DNA from: an uncultured Pelagibacteraceae bacterium
Lineage (GTDB): Bacteria > Pseudomonadota > Alphaproteobacteria > Pelagibacterales > Pelagibacteraceae
Length of the DNA stretch: 44,542 nt
Assembly: GCA_902615145.1 (NCBI GenBank)
Contig: CACMNK010000004.1
Span: forward strand, 1 to 44,542
Direction: 5' to 3'
Part shown: in pieces, positions 1 through 9,075 of the stretch
Layout of the letters: each line of letters opens with the position of its first letter
Numbering within the stretch: the stretch's first letter is position 1
The notes under the pieces: model-generated
Told to the model about the DNA's origin: nothing
The model's database searches: none
Seen by the model: only the letters and a program-made list of their open reading frames with translations
Made by a program: the position numbers and the translations under genes

Positions 1-1
1 A

Positions 2-1450
2 AAATTTAATATCAAAAATTTTTTATACGATAATTTCTGGACAAGTAAAAAATTAAATCGAATACAGTTGCAAAAAATGAGTAATTTTTATTGGCTTTTT
101 AGTCTCGATTTAAAGTCCTCAAAAGAGTCTGTTCAGATGGTGATAAAAAATTGGATAGAGAAAAATTACAAATACGACTCTAAAAATTGGGATTTTGAAA
201 CAACATCAAAAAGAATTATATCTTGGTTATCTAATACACAGCTTACTTGCGATGATAGTATTAATCAGTATCAAAAAGATTTTGACTCAATTATACATAA
301 ACAAACTTTTCACTTAATCAATCAAATAGATGGAGAGAGAAAACTTAAAAATGAACTTAGAGGTGTGGCAGCAATAATTCTTGTAGGTCTATCTTATAAA
401 AATGAAAAAAACTTTACTTCAAAAGGTTTAGAATATCTTAAAAAAATTATTAAACATTCGTTTGATAATAATGGTTTTTTGAAATCGAGAAATATCAAAT
501 CATCCATTTTTTTTCTTAAGTATCTAATACTTATAAGAGAGTGGTTTAAAGAGTCTCAATCTGAAATACCTAATTTTATTGATGAAAATATTTTTAATCT
601 TGGACAATCTTATGCTTTTTTTTGGAAAAATTTAAAATTTGACCCTTTGTTTAATGGAAACAACAATTCTGATAATCAAGAATTTGATAATTATTTAAAA
701 AGACTTGGTTATTCCTTTAAAAATAATGATTATGAATTTTCAGATTATGTAAGCTTAAAAGATAAAAAAATTAATTTGATAATGGATGTTGGTTCGTCAC
801 CAAATAAAAAATTTTCTGAGGAATACCAAGCTGGTGCTCTTTCATTTGAGTTTGTTTCAAATGGGAAAAAAATATTTACTAATTCAGGTTATTATGATGA
901 TGGAAATACTACATTTAAAGAAATTTCAAAATCCTCAGCAGTGCACAATGTTTTGATCGTTGATGATAACTCCTCTTGTAAGTTCGTCAAAGATTCAATG
1001 TCAAAATTCAAGATTAAAAATGGATTAAAAACTCTTAGAAAAAATATTAGCTTTGGAAAAGATGAATGGAAAGTAGTAGCTTCACATGATGGTTATTTAA
1101 AAAAGTATAATTTAATGTACGAAAGAGAGATTCAATTTTTTCCAAAAATTAATAAGCTTGTGGGAATTGATAAATTGTACTCTAAAAAATTAATTCCAAA
1201 TATAAAATTTGATATAAGATTTCATTTAAATCCACTTGCAAAAATAATGAAAACACAAGACCATAAATCAATTCTGATCGAGATGGATACCGAGGGTTGG
1301 AGATTTATTTGTGATAATCATAATATTGATATTGATAATGGTTTATATTTCGGTAATAAAAATACTTATATTGAAAATCAAAATATATTCATCTCTGGAA
1401 TTACAAATGAAAAAAATATCAATATTGAATGGGAACTGAATAAAATATAA
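2..1450 (+). CDS. Heparinase II/III-like family protein (5' end outside window)
   Basis: The frame is open from the first bases of the window through to the TAA at 1448-1450, so the gene starts upstream and only about 480 C-terminal residues are visible. The first in-frame ATG (77) lies inside the protein and is not a natural start. The C-terminal half has heparinase II/III-like features: an AGALSFEF segment, a NSG turn and SSAVHNVLIVDD, resembling the beta-sandwich region of that family. It abuts purH with a one-base TAATG overlap, an order known in alphaproteobacteria (methyltransferase, heparinase-like, purH). The substrate cannot be read from sequence; a role on cell-envelope or exogenous uronic-acid polysaccharide is only inferred. 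No C-terminal membrane segment is seen. Confidence 0.78.
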   Translation, partial: KFNIKNFLYDNFWTSKKLNRIQLQKMSNFYWLFSLDLKSSKESVQMVIKNWIEKNYKYDSKNWDFETTSKRIISWLSNTQLTCDDSINQYQKDFDSIIHKQTFHLINQIDGERKLKNELRGVAAIILVGLSYKNEKNFTSKGLEYLKKIIKHSFDNNGFLKSRNIKSSIFFLKYLILIREWFKESQSEIPNFIDENIFNLGQSYAFFWKNLKFDPLFNGNNNSDNQEFDNYLKRLGYSFKNNDYEFSDYVSLKDKKINLIMDVGSSPNKKFSEEYQAGALSFEFVSNGKKIFTNSGYYDDGNTTFKEISKSSAVHNVLIVDDNSSCKFVKDSMSKFKIKNGLKTLRKNISFGKDEWKVVASHDGYLKKYNLMYEREIQFFPKINKLVGIDKLYSKKLIPNIKFDIRFHLNPLAKIMKTQDHKSILIEMDTEGWRFICDNHNIDIDNGLYFGNKNTYIENQNIFISGITNEKNINIEWELNKI

Positions 1451-2991
1451 TGAACAAAATTCGAAAAGCTTTAATATCGGTGTATAATAAAAAAGATTTA
1501 AAGCCACTTGTAAATGCTCTTTCAAAATACAAAATCGATATTATAAGTTCTGGAGGAACTTATAAAAAGATAAGAAGACTTGGATTTAAATGTATTGAGC
1601 TCTCAAAGTTTACAAACACACCTGAAATTTTAAATGGAAGAGTTAAAACCCTTCACCCAAAAATTTACGGGGGTATTTTGAACAAAAGACTAAATAAAAA
1701 ACACTGCAGAGAAATAAAAAAAAATAATTATGAAAATATAGATCTAATAGTTGCTAACTTTTATCCTTTTGAAGATACTTTATTTAAGAAAGCAGATCAC
1801 AATAAAGTTATAGAAAATATAGATATTGGAGGTCCAACTATGGTAAGAGCGGCAGCAAAAAATTATAATGATGTAGTTGTTATTTGTAACCCAAATCAAT
1901 ATCGACGGTTCATAAATGAATTAGAAACTAACAAAGGATCTACAAGTTTAAGTTTTAGAGAAAAGTTAGCAGAAGAAGCATTTATGGAAACTGCTTATTA
2001 CGAAGCAAACATTTTTAAATACTTTAATGAAAAATCTGACAATATTTTCCCACAAAAAAACATATTTTCTGGCAAACTAATTAGTCAGACAAGATATGGT
2101 GAAAATCCACATCAAAAAGCAGCGATTTATTCAAAAAATAACCATCAAGATATTATTCAGCTAAGCGGTAAAGAATTAAGCTATAATAATTATAATGATC
2201 TTTATTCTGCATTAAGTACCACAAAATTATTACCAAATAACAAAGGAGTAGCAATAATAAAACACGCTAATCCATGTGGGGTTTCAATTAATCAAAACAA
2301 AGTAAAATGCTTTAAAGAAGCTTTAGAGAGTGATCCTATAAGTGCTTTTGGAGGAATTGTTTCATGTAACTTTAAAATGAATGTTAATTTAGCAAAGGAA
2401 ATCAATAAAATCTATTTTGAAATAATAATGGCAAAAGGGTTTGATAAAAAATCTAAAAATCTTTTAAAAAAGAAAAAAAATTTAAGAATAATTGATACTT
2501 CAAATTTTCGAGGTGAGAGTAAATTCAACTTTACAAGTAAATACGACTCAATCTTAATACAAAATGTAGATAATAAAAATTTCTCGAAAAAAGATTTCAA
2601 AGTTGTATCTAAACGAAAACCAAACATTGAAACTTTAAATAAACTTATTTTTGCATTTAATGTTTGCCGAAATGTCAAGTCAAATGCAATTGTGATTACT
2701 AATAATTATAAAACAATCGGGATAGGATCAGGACAACCAAGTAGATTAGATAGTTGTCAAATTGCAATTAATAAAATGAAAAAATTTCAAAGTTTAGAAA
2801 AAAATAAAGAACTATTTGCGGCATCAGATGCTTTTTTTCCATTTGTAGATGGTATTGAAAAATTAGTGCAATCCGGAATTACTGCTATTGTTCAACCATC
2901 AGGATCAAAAAATGATAAGGAAATTATTAAATTTGCTAATTTAACAAATACAATTTTGGTATTTTCAAAAACAAGACATTTTAATCACTAA
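1450..2991 (+). CDS. purH: Bifunctional AICAR transformylase / IMP cyclohydrolase
   Basis: Catalyses the last two steps of de novo purine synthesis: formyl transfer from 10-formyl-THF to AICAR, then ring closure to IMP. The 513 residues match the usual length. The N-terminal MGS-like cyclohydrolase domain (about 1-140) carries SSGGTYKKIRRLG and GRVKTLHPKIYGGIL. The transformylase part has RYGENPHQ (about 216), KHANPCGVS (about 271), AFGGIVSCN, SGQPSRLDSC and the C-terminal DAFFPFVDGIEKL and QPSGSKNDKEII motifs. The ATG shares its A with the upstream TAA, so it is probably translated by coupling with the heparinase-like gene. The 3' end directly abuts the convergent phhB stop codon. Confidence 0.97.
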   Translation: MNKIRKALISVYNKKDLKPLVNALSKYKIDIISSGGTYKKIRRLGFKCIELSKFTNTPEILNGRVKTLHPKIYGGILNKRLNKKHCREIKKNNYENIDLIVANFYPFEDTLFKKADHNKVIENIDIGGPTMVRAAAKNYNDVVVICNPNQYRRFINELETNKGSTSLSFREKLAEEAFMETAYYEANIFKYFNEKSDNIFPQKNIFSGKLISQTRYGENPHQKAAIYSKNNHQDIIQLSGKELSYNNYNDLYSALSTTKLLPNNKGVAIIKHANPCGVSINQNKVKCFKEALESDPISAFGGIVSCNFKMNVNLAKEINKIYFEIIMAKGFDKKSKNLLKKKKNLRIIDTSNFRGESKFNFTSKYDSILIQNVDNKNFSKKDFKVVSKRKPNIETLNKLIFAFNVCRNVKSNAIVITNNYKTIGIGSGQPSRLDSCQIAINKMKKFQSLEKNKELFAASDAFFPFVDGIEKLVQSGITAIVQPSGSKNDKEIIKFANLTNTILVFSKTRHFNH

Positions 2992-3330
2992 TTAGCTAAT
3001 TTTATCTACCTTAGCCGCAAGAATAAAATCACTCTCTGCTAAACCTTTAATAGCATGAGTAAAAATTTTTATTCTAGCATAACCCCAACCAAACCATAAA
3101 TCGGGATGGTGTCCCTCTTCCTCAGCGATTCTACCAACTTTAATTACAAATTCTTGACTCTGTAAAAAATTATCAAATTTAAAATTTTTTATTAAATGAA
3201 ATCCATCAATTTTATCCTCAACGACTTCCCAACCATCCACTTGTTTCAAATACTTATGAATTTCCTTCATATTAAAGGGGGGGATATTTCCCTCACAAGG
3301 AACACATTTTTTATTTGCTAAATCAGACAT
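2992..3330 (-). CDS. phhB: Pterin-4-alpha-carbinolamine dehydratase
   Basis: Small cytosolic enzyme of the PCD/DCoH family that dehydrates 4a-hydroxytetrahydrobiopterin-type carbinolamines; 112 residues is typical. The motif EEGHHPDLWFGWGYARI followed by THAIKGLAESDF gives the catalytic histidines (H74, H75, H92 in this reading). The CVPC start followed by EGNIPP is typical of bacterial PCDs. No phenylalanine hydroxylase is visible in the window, so the electron-donor partner or an alternative folate or molybdopterin role is not settled here. It is convergent with purH with no gap, and 2 nt downstream of the glycosyltransferase stop on the same strand. Confidence 0.93.
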   Translation of the reverse strand: MSDLANKKCVPCEGNIPPFNMKEIHKYLKQVDGWEVVEDKIDGFHLIKNFKFDNFLQSQEFVIKVGRIAEEEGHHPDLWFGWGYARIKIFTHAIKGLAESDFILAAKVDKIS

Positions 3331-3332
3331 AT

Positions 3333-4466
3333 TTAAATTTTCATTAAATTATATAAGTCATTAGTAACTTTTTCCCAAGAAAAATTTTTAGACACAAACT
3401 TTATACCTTGCCCCCCACGATAATGAAAAGGGTTTTCAATAATCTTAGAAATACATTGAATTAAAGAGTCAATTTTTGGTTTAAGATAAACGATTTTTTC
3501 TTTTTTTATTATTTCACTGTCAATTTGCAGGCCTAAAGTTGGGTGAAAATATTCATCTGTTGAACCTCCCTTAGTAACAACTATTGGTGTACCACATGCT
3601 GCAGCCTCTAGTGGTGGCAAATTGAATCCTTCAGATCTATAGGGTGAAACATAGCAATTTGTTATATTATAAAGTAAATTCAAATCTTTTATAGATAAAT
3701 TTTTAGATATAAATAATATATCTTTAATAACTTTATCATTTAAATATCTGTTATATTTAGTTTTTTTCATTTGCTCTAAATGAATATTTCCTTTGACTTT
3801 ATATAGATTGCTTTGATCTTTTAAAATTAATTTAATATTTTCATATTTTTGTTTTAAAATACTAAATGCAACTAATAGATAATCAATACCTTTGTTATTT
3901 GTCATTCCTCCGACATTAGAAATGATAAAGTCATTTTCATTTATAGATAAATTTTTTCTAAAACTAGTTTTTTGATTGCTTGAAACAGGAAAAAAATTTT
4001 TTATATCTGCCCCATGAGGTATAACATGAACTTGGTGTTCATCAAAACCATGAATTAAAAATCCTTCTTTAGACCAATTTGAAGGCGTAACAATTTCAAG
4101 ATCTTCTTTTTTGTATGAATTATTAAGATTTCCATTTATAAACCTATTTTCAATATTTTTAGTTTCAGCGGTACCAAAAACAAATAGTTTTTTTGAATTG
4201 CTTTTTCCAAAATTAAATGGATAAGTTATTCTGTAAGTAACATCAAAAATCTCATCTTTATCCGGAGATGGAATAGAGTCTATAATATCATTTATGCTTT
4301 CGCTAAAACCATTTGAATTTTCCAGTTTGTTCCAAATTTCCTCATAAAATGTAATATCTTTGTGTTTTAATTTTATTGGATAATTTATAAGCTGTAGAAG
4401 TTGATACTGGTTAACCATTGCAAATGAATGATTGATACTCCTCCAACCTTCTACACAAATTTTCAT
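3333..4466 (-). CDS. GT-B glycosyltransferase, GT4-like
   Basis: A retaining glycosyltransferase of the GT4 type (Glycos_transf_1), probably acting on envelope polysaccharide or lipid-linked sugar; donor and acceptor are unknown. Of the 377 residues, the C-terminal half has the nucleotide-sugar site: FIISNVGGMTNNKGIDYLL, then SPYRSEGFNLPPLEAAACG (about residues 275-295), which holds the E-x7-E motif, followed by GTPIVVTKGGSTDEYF. The centre has IPHGADIKNFFPV, a usual linker motif. No signal peptide or membrane segment. The ATG lies only 15 nt downstream of the tRNA-Gly 3' end on the same strand, with no obvious promoter between, suggesting co-transcription with the tRNA. Confidence 0.88.
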   Translation of the reverse strand: MKICVEGWRSINHSFAMVNQYQLLQLINYPIKLKHKDITFYEEIWNKLENSNGFSESINDIIDSIPSPDKDEIFDVTYRITYPFNFGKSNSKKLFVFGTAETKNIENRFINGNLNNSYKKEDLEIVTPSNWSKEGFLIHGFDEHQVHVIPHGADIKNFFPVSSNQKTSFRKNLSINENDFIISNVGGMTNNKGIDYLLVAFSILKQKYENIKLILKDQSNLYKVKGNIHLEQMKKTKYNRYLNDKVIKDILFISKNLSIKDLNLLYNITNCYVSPYRSEGFNLPPLEAAACGTPIVVTKGGSTDEYFHPTLGLQIDSEIIKKEKIVYLKPKIDSLIQCISKIIENPFHYRGGQGIKFVSKNFSWEKVTNDLYNLMKI

Positions 4467-4481
4467 AAGCTATAAATCTTT

Positions 4482-4556
4482 TGGAGCGGGCAAAGGGGGT
4501 CGAACCCTCGACCTTCTCGTTGGCAACGAGACGCTCTACCACTGAGCTATGCCCGC
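4482..4556 (-). tRNA. tRNA-Gly(GCC)
   Basis: On the minus strand the sequence starts GCGGGCATAGCTCAGTGG and folds as a cloverleaf. The acceptor stem GCGGGCA pairs with TGCCCGC. The anticodon stem TCTCG/CGAGA holds loop TTGCCAA with anticodon GCC. The T-arm contains GGTTCGA. The 3' CCA is encoded in the genome (4482-4484 on the plus strand), after discriminator base T. It reads glycine codons GGC and GGT. Confidence 0.97.
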
Positions 4557-4565
4557 ACATGAGAC

Positions 4566-4594
4566 AGTATATTAAGCTGCATTTTTTTATTCAA
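4566..4594 (-). promoter_or_regulatory. Sigma-70 type promoter of tRNA-Gly
   Basis: Read on the minus strand: -35 TTGAAT (plus coordinates 4594-4589), a 17-base spacer, and -10 TATACT (4571-4566). Transcription would begin near 4559, about 3 bases before the mature tRNA 5' end at 4556. The spacing is canonical. The assignment is by inspection only. Confidence 0.65.
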
Positions 4595-4607
4595 GCAATA
4601 TTAAGTA

Positions 4608-4616
4608 TGTTATAAT
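4608..4616 (+). promoter_or_regulatory. Extended -10 element of the Lon-N-domain gene
   Basis: TGTTATAAT reads as an extended -10 (TG-N-TATAAT) with the hexamer at 4611-4616. The ATG is at 4624, only 7 bases after the hexamer, so the transcript would be leaderless or nearly so. No good -35 is visible, which is acceptable for an extended -10. Confidence 0.5.
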
Positions 4617-4623
4617 TAAAGTT

Positions 4624-5271
4624 ATGAAAAAAGAAGATTTACCAAAAAAAATTGCTGTTTTTCCTTTAAGCAATTTCATCGTTTTTCCTAAAACGACTGT
4701 ACCACTCAACATTTTTGAGCCAAGATACATAGATATGGTTAATGATTGTATGAAATCTAACAAACTAATTGGAATGATTCAGCCAAAAATTCTGAGAAAT
4801 GAAAATTTAGATATCCCTGAGTTATATAAGATTGGTTGTATGGGTAAGATTATGAATTCACAAAAAACAGATGATGGAAGATATTTGATAGAACTTAAAG
4901 GTCTGATTAGATTTAATATAATAAATGAAATTACATCAAAGAAAAAATATCGTGAATGTGAAATTAGTTTTGATAAATTTTATGATGATTTAATAGACCA
5001 AAAAGAAAATTTAAAATTTTCTGATTTGGAATTAATTTTTAAAGATTTAAAAAGTCTTTTTGAAAGAAGAGGATTAATAATTAATTGGAAGGCTTTAGAA
5101 AATCAAAGTTTAAATGAAACAATAAATGCACTAGCTATGGCATCTCCATTTACTTTAGAGGAAAAACAAGTTTTATTAGAAACCAAAAATTTAGATGCTA
5201 GAAAAACTAAAATAGCAGATATTTTGACAACATACACTTTTGATCAATTTAATAATACAACTATTCAGTAA
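4624..5271 (+). CDS. Stand-alone Lon N-terminal (LON substrate-binding) domain protein
   Basis: The 215 residues correspond to the Lon N-terminal domain alone (PF02190 type). It starts KKIAVFPLSNFIVFPKTTVPLNIFEPRY, the classic beginning of this domain, followed by NKLIGMIQPK and GCMGKIMNSQKTDDGRYLIELKG. The helical C-terminal part ends ALAMASPFTLEEKQVLLET. There is no AAA+ or protease domain, so it is not Lon protease. Alphaproteobacteria commonly carry such a protein; its biochemical role is not established. It ends 3 bases before the convergent methyltransferase stop. Confidence 0.9.
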   Translation: MKKEDLPKKIAVFPLSNFIVFPKTTVPLNIFEPRYIDMVNDCMKSNKLIGMIQPKILRNENLDIPELYKIGCMGKIMNSQKTDDGRYLIELKGLIRFNIINEITSKKKYRECEISFDKFYDDLIDQKENLKFSDLELIFKDLKSLFERRGLIINWKALENQSLNETINALAMASPFTLEEKQVLLETKNLDARKTKIADILTTYTFDQFNNTTIQ

Positions 5272-5274
5272 AAA

Positions 5275-5835
5275 TTAATCTTTAATAACCTGCCAATCAA
5301 TTTCAATGTGCTTTACAACATTATTCAATCTTACTACATCCTCATCAACTTCTTGATTATTAATTTTCTTATCTTTATATTTTTTCAAATAATTCTCGTC
5401 TAAGTAATTCGTTACATTTTTAATTTTAAAATTTACTCCGTTTATCAAAGCTAAAGGTGTATTTGCTGCTTTATTTTTTTCCCATTCAATATTTAAATCT
5501 TTATCAAATAACTGCAATCCTAATATCGTTATAGGTCTTACATGAGTTGGATCTGAAATAAAATCGTCATGCCGTGGATGTGGTACAATAATCTTTATCA
5601 TAGAGTTATTACGACAAATTCTATAAAATTCTTTTACAATTCCTAAAAATATTTCTGGTGACTGTCCAATATGCTCAAGCACATGGGATAACAAAATTTC
5701 ATCAACAGAATTATCTTTAAATGGATAGGGAAAAATTTCTAAATCATGAACAATGTCTGGCTTATAATAATCATATTTATCCACATTTGTGTAGCCTTCT
5801 AATATTTTAGAGCCAGATCCTAAATTTAATTTCAT
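5275..5835 (-). CDS. Class I SAM-dependent methyltransferase
   Basis: The 186 residues form a compact Rossmann-fold methyltransferase (Methyltransf_11-like). The N-terminus MKLNLGSGSKILEGYTNVD contains the SAM-binding glycine loop (LGSGS, residues 5-9) and a terminal acidic residue. VDEILLSHVLEHI is the usual post-motif segment in which HVLEH marks small-molecule or sugar methyltransferases. The substrate cannot be deduced. Similar proteins often sit in glycan clusters, and a glycosyltransferase lies 0.8 kb away, but they are not in one operon. The 11-base gap to the monooxygenase gene upstream suggests a shared transcript with that gene. Confidence 0.85.
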   Translation of the reverse strand: MKLNLGSGSKILEGYTNVDKYDYYKPDIVHDLEIFPYPFKDNSVDEILLSHVLEHIGQSPEIFLGIVKEFYRICRNNSMIKIIVPHPRHDDFISDPTHVRPITILGLQLFDKDLNIEWEKNKAANTPLALINGVNFKIKNVTNYLDENYLKKYKDKKINNQEVDEDVVRLNNVVKHIEIDWQVIKD

Positions 5836-5846
5836 AAAAATATAGA

Positions 5847-6917
5847 TTAAAGTAAAAGTCCATTATCTGCAATTTTAATAAACTTCTTATTTAAATAAGA
5901 ACTTTCTCCTAAAAATTTAACTGTTTTGCTTAAAATTTTACTTTTTATTTTATTGTCAAAACTAAAGAATTCATAAATGAAATCAATTCCATTTGAAAAA
6001 ATATAATTGAAATGTTTTGATTTTTTTTCAAATTCTTCATTAACGGATAGATCTAAAGGAAGACCTAAGTTGATTTTTTTTTGAATTATCTCGGAAAAAG
6101 TTTTAATATCTCTTAAAGTCATATTAAAACCTTGTCCAGCTAATGGGTGAATTTTATGTAGCAAATCTCCAAAAGCTAAAATATTACCATGATAATAATT
6201 TCTTAAATTTGACATTTGAAGTTCAAATCGCGAAAAATTATTAATATGCAAAATCTTGTAGAACTTATTATAAAATCTTATTAAATCTTTAAAATCAACT
6301 TTTTGATTTCCTTTTACAGAATAAACTACAGACGTCTCAGTTTTAGAAATTGGTAAAAATGCTAACGGACCTCTCGATGTAAAAATTTGAATTGCTTTAT
6401 TATTGATTGTTTTTGAATGTTTAATAATTGTTGTGTAAGCATAATTATAATAGTTTTTTGTGATCCTTTTAGTGAAAAATTTTTTAGTTATAAAATTTGA
6501 AAATTCACAATTAATTATTAAATCGTATTCTTGTGTTAATATATTTTTTTTTACCAAATTTTTTTTAAATTTGCATAATTTCTCTTTTTTTAATTTTTTT
6601 GTTAAAAGGTCAATTAATTCATAATTCCTTATCACGGAAAAAAGCCTTTGATCATTATTTTGAAAATTTAATATTTTTTCATTATTCAAATTTTCACTAT
6701 AAATTTCAATTTTATTAATATTCCATGATAATTTATTGATATTTAAAATATTTTTATTAAAGAATTCTAAGTTAACTTTCGAAATTCCTATTGTACGATC
6801 ATAATTATTTTTAATTTTCTTCTCGTCAAAAATAATGTCAACATTTAAGCCGGTATTAACTAAACTTTTAGCGAGTGCTAAGCTTGATAATCCATTACCT
6901 AAAATACATACATTCAT
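5847..6917 (-). CDS. UbiH/Coq6-family FAD-dependent hydroxylase
   Basis: Likely an aromatic-ring hydroxylase of ubiquinone biosynthesis (UbiH/UbiF/UbiL group), but the ring position cannot be assigned. The N-terminus MNVCILGNGLSSLALAKSL is the dinucleotide-binding fold. Near the C-terminal third, ILAFGDLLHKIHPLAGQGFNMTLRD is the family's second FAD motif (GD...P..GQG.N). I chose the ATG at 6917 over the longer reading from 6941 because it places the first strand at the very N-terminus, as is normal; this gives 356 residues. It lies head-to-head with ftsK across a 31-base gap. Confidence 0.9.
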   Translation of the reverse strand: MNVCILGNGLSSLALAKSLVNTGLNVDIIFDEKKIKNNYDRTIGISKVNLEFFNKNILNINKLSWNINKIEIYSENLNNEKILNFQNNDQRLFSVIRNYELIDLLTKKLKKEKLCKFKKNLVKKNILTQEYDLIINCEFSNFITKKFFTKRITKNYYNYAYTTIIKHSKTINNKAIQIFTSRGPLAFLPISKTETSVVYSVKGNQKVDFKDLIRFYNKFYKILHINNFSRFELQMSNLRNYYHGNILAFGDLLHKIHPLAGQGFNMTLRDIKTFSEIIQKKINLGLPLDLSVNEEFEKKSKHFNYIFSNGIDFIYEFFSFDNKIKSKILSKTVKFLGESSYLNKKFIKIADNGLLL

Positions 6918-6948
6918 AATAAATTTTAATTTTAACAACAAAAATTAG

Positions 6949-9075
6949 ATGATACAAAGATATATATTTGATTCACCTGTTATGGATATAAAAAAACTTG
7001 GCAATTCGATACTTATTTTTATTACTAATAGATTAATAGAGATCTTGGGAATAATTATTGGAATTTCGGGTGTTCTTCTTTTTTTGGCTCTAATATCTCA
7101 TTCACCTGAGGACCCAAATTTTATATTTCCTGAGAATTTAGAAATAAAAAATTATCTAGGTTTTCATGGGAGTTATACCTCAGATCTTTTTCTCCAATCC
7201 ATAGGTTTAATTGCTTTTTTAATACCCATAACATTTGCTTTAACTGGAATTAATATTTTTAGAAAAAAGGAACTTTTTTTATTTTTAGAAAACTCGTTTA
7301 TTTTAATTATTTATTCTATCATCGGCTCTCTTTTTTTTAGCTATTTTTATACCGATTCATTCAATCTTTATATAAACGGTAATGGTGGTTTTATAGGTAA
7401 ATACCTCAATGATACTTTTTTAAATTCTTTTATAAGTTCAAATGAAGTAATTTCTTATTATGTATTAGTCCTAGTCATCTCTATTTTGTTTTTGATAAGT
7501 ATTAACTTTAATTTTGGAATATCTTATAAAATTATTAAAAAAATTTTTAACGCTTTACTTAACAAAAAAGAAAAAAATTATACTAATAAGGATGAGATCA
7601 TCAAAGAATATATACCACAAGATGAAATCAAAGATTTAATTCAAGAAGATTTACCATTTATAAAAGCTGAAAAAACTGTTTCGATGGATAAAAATAGATA
7701 CAAATTACCCTCTTTAGAATTATTAAAAACTCCATCAAAAAATGAGAGAAATAAATTGGGAAATAAAGATAATATAGATCCAACTTTTATAGAAAAAATA
7801 CTTTTAGACTTTGGCGTGAACGGGAAAATCAAAAAAATCAGTCATGGACCTGTGGTTACCCTAAATGAGTTTGAGCCAGCTGCAGGAATTAAGGTTTCAA
7901 AAATTGTAAATCTTTCAGATGATATAGCAAGAAATACAAGCTCAGAGTCTGCAAGAATATCTACTATTCCTGGAAGCAATACAATCGGTATTGAATTACC
8001 AAATATTCAAAGAGAAAATGTTTATTTGAGTGAAATTTTAAATAACTTAGATTTTAAAAAAAAAGATATAAAATTACCAATAGCATTAGGTAAAAGTATT
8101 TCTGGAGAACCAATCGTTAGAGACTTAACTTCAATGCCTCACTTATTAATTGCTGGCACCACTGGGTCAGGAAAATCAGTTTGTATAAATACTATTATCC
8201 TCTCATTACTTTACAGACATCATCCTGATAAATGTAAATTTATTTTAATTGATCCAAAGATGCTTGAGCTATCTACTTATGAAGGTGTACCACATTTACT
8301 TTGCCCTGTAATTACTGAGGCAAAGAAAGCGGCTTCAGTTTTAGGTTGGGTAGTCAAAGAGATGGAAAGTAGATACAGATTGATGACTAAAGAGGGTGTA
8401 AGAAATATTGATGGATATAATTTAAAACATAAACTTCCAATGCCTTATATAGTGGTCGTTGTAGATGAAATGTCTGACTTAATGTTGGTTGCTGGAAAGG
8501 AAATAGAGAACTACATACAAAAATTATCTCAAATGGCTAGAGCAGCAGGAATACATATAATAATGGCAACTCAAAGACCCAGTGTTGATGTTATAACAGG
8601 TACTATTAAAGCAAATTTTCCAACTCGTATATCGTTTCAAGTAACATCAAAAATTGACAGCAGGACTATTTTAGGTGAGCAAGGTGCTGAACAGTTATTA
8701 GGAAAAGGAGACATGCTTTTTATGTCATCCGCAAATAAAGTAGTTAGAATTCACGCACCTTACGTATCTGAAAATGAAATTGAAAAAATTAATAATTACC
8801 TAAGATCTCAAGCTGAACCTGATTATATCGATGAAATTTTGGATTTTGTTGATGAAAAAGAAATGATTGAAAATTCAAAAAATCAGGGTGATAAAGATGA
8901 ATTGTATAATAATGCAGTAGAAATTATCAAATCGGAAGGAAAAGCTTCAACGTCATTTTTGCAAAGGAAATTACAAATTGGATACAATAGAGCAGCAAGA
9001 ATTGTTGACATGATGGAAGCGGAAGGAATTGTGAGCAAAGCTAACCATGTTGGAAAACGCGATGTTCTAAAATGA
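6949..9075 (+). CDS. ftsK: DNA translocase FtsK
   Basis: Septum-located hexameric DNA pump that clears and orients the chromosome terminus for dif recombination. Four membrane helices lie in the first 190 residues (about 30-50, 78-98, 108-132 and 168-190), followed by a short linker. The RecA-like motor has Walker A GTTGSGKS (about 402-409) and Walker B YIVVVVDEMSDLM (about 500). The C-terminal winged-helix gamma domain (about 650-708) contains QRKLQIGYNRAARIVDMME and GIVSKANHVGKRDVL. At 708 residues it is a short-linker form. An alternative start is Met12 at 6982, which follows a TATATT box; the exact start is uncertain. Confidence 0.96.
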   Translation: MIQRYIFDSPVMDIKKLGNSILIFITNRLIEILGIIIGISGVLLFLALISHSPEDPNFIFPENLEIKNYLGFHGSYTSDLFLQSIGLIAFLIPITFALTGINIFRKKELFLFLENSFILIIYSIIGSLFFSYFYTDSFNLYINGNGGFIGKYLNDTFLNSFISSNEVISYYVLVLVISILFLISINFNFGISYKIIKKIFNALLNKKEKNYTNKDEIIKEYIPQDEIKDLIQEDLPFIKAEKTVSMDKNRYKLPSLELLKTPSKNERNKLGNKDNIDPTFIEKILLDFGVNGKIKKISHGPVVTLNEFEPAAGIKVSKIVNLSDDIARNTSSESARISTIPGSNTIGIELPNIQRENVYLSEILNNLDFKKKDIKLPIALGKSISGEPIVRDLTSMPHLLIAGTTGSGKSVCINTIILSLLYRHHPDKCKFILIDPKMLELSTYEGVPHLLCPVITEAKKAASVLGWVVKEMESRYRLMTKEGVRNIDGYNLKHKLPMPYIVVVVDEMSDLMLVAGKEIENYIQKLSQMARAAGIHIIMATQRPSVDVITGTIKANFPTRISFQVTSKIDSRTILGEQGAEQLLGKGDMLFMSSANKVVRIHAPYVSENEIEKINNYLRSQAEPDYIDEILDFVDEKEMIENSKNQGDKDELYNNAVEIIKSEGKASTSFLQRKLQIGYNRAARIVDMMEAEGIVSKANHVGKRDVLK

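Noticed and set aside
2412..2678. 88-codon minus-strand ORF in purH
   Set aside because: Phe/Leu-rich mirror of Lys-rich codons inside a well-supported gene.
3333..4556. Genomic island anchored at tRNA-Gly
   Set aside because: The adjacent glycosyltransferase might suggest one, but there is no integrase, no repeat of the tRNA 3' end that I can see, and no change in composition.
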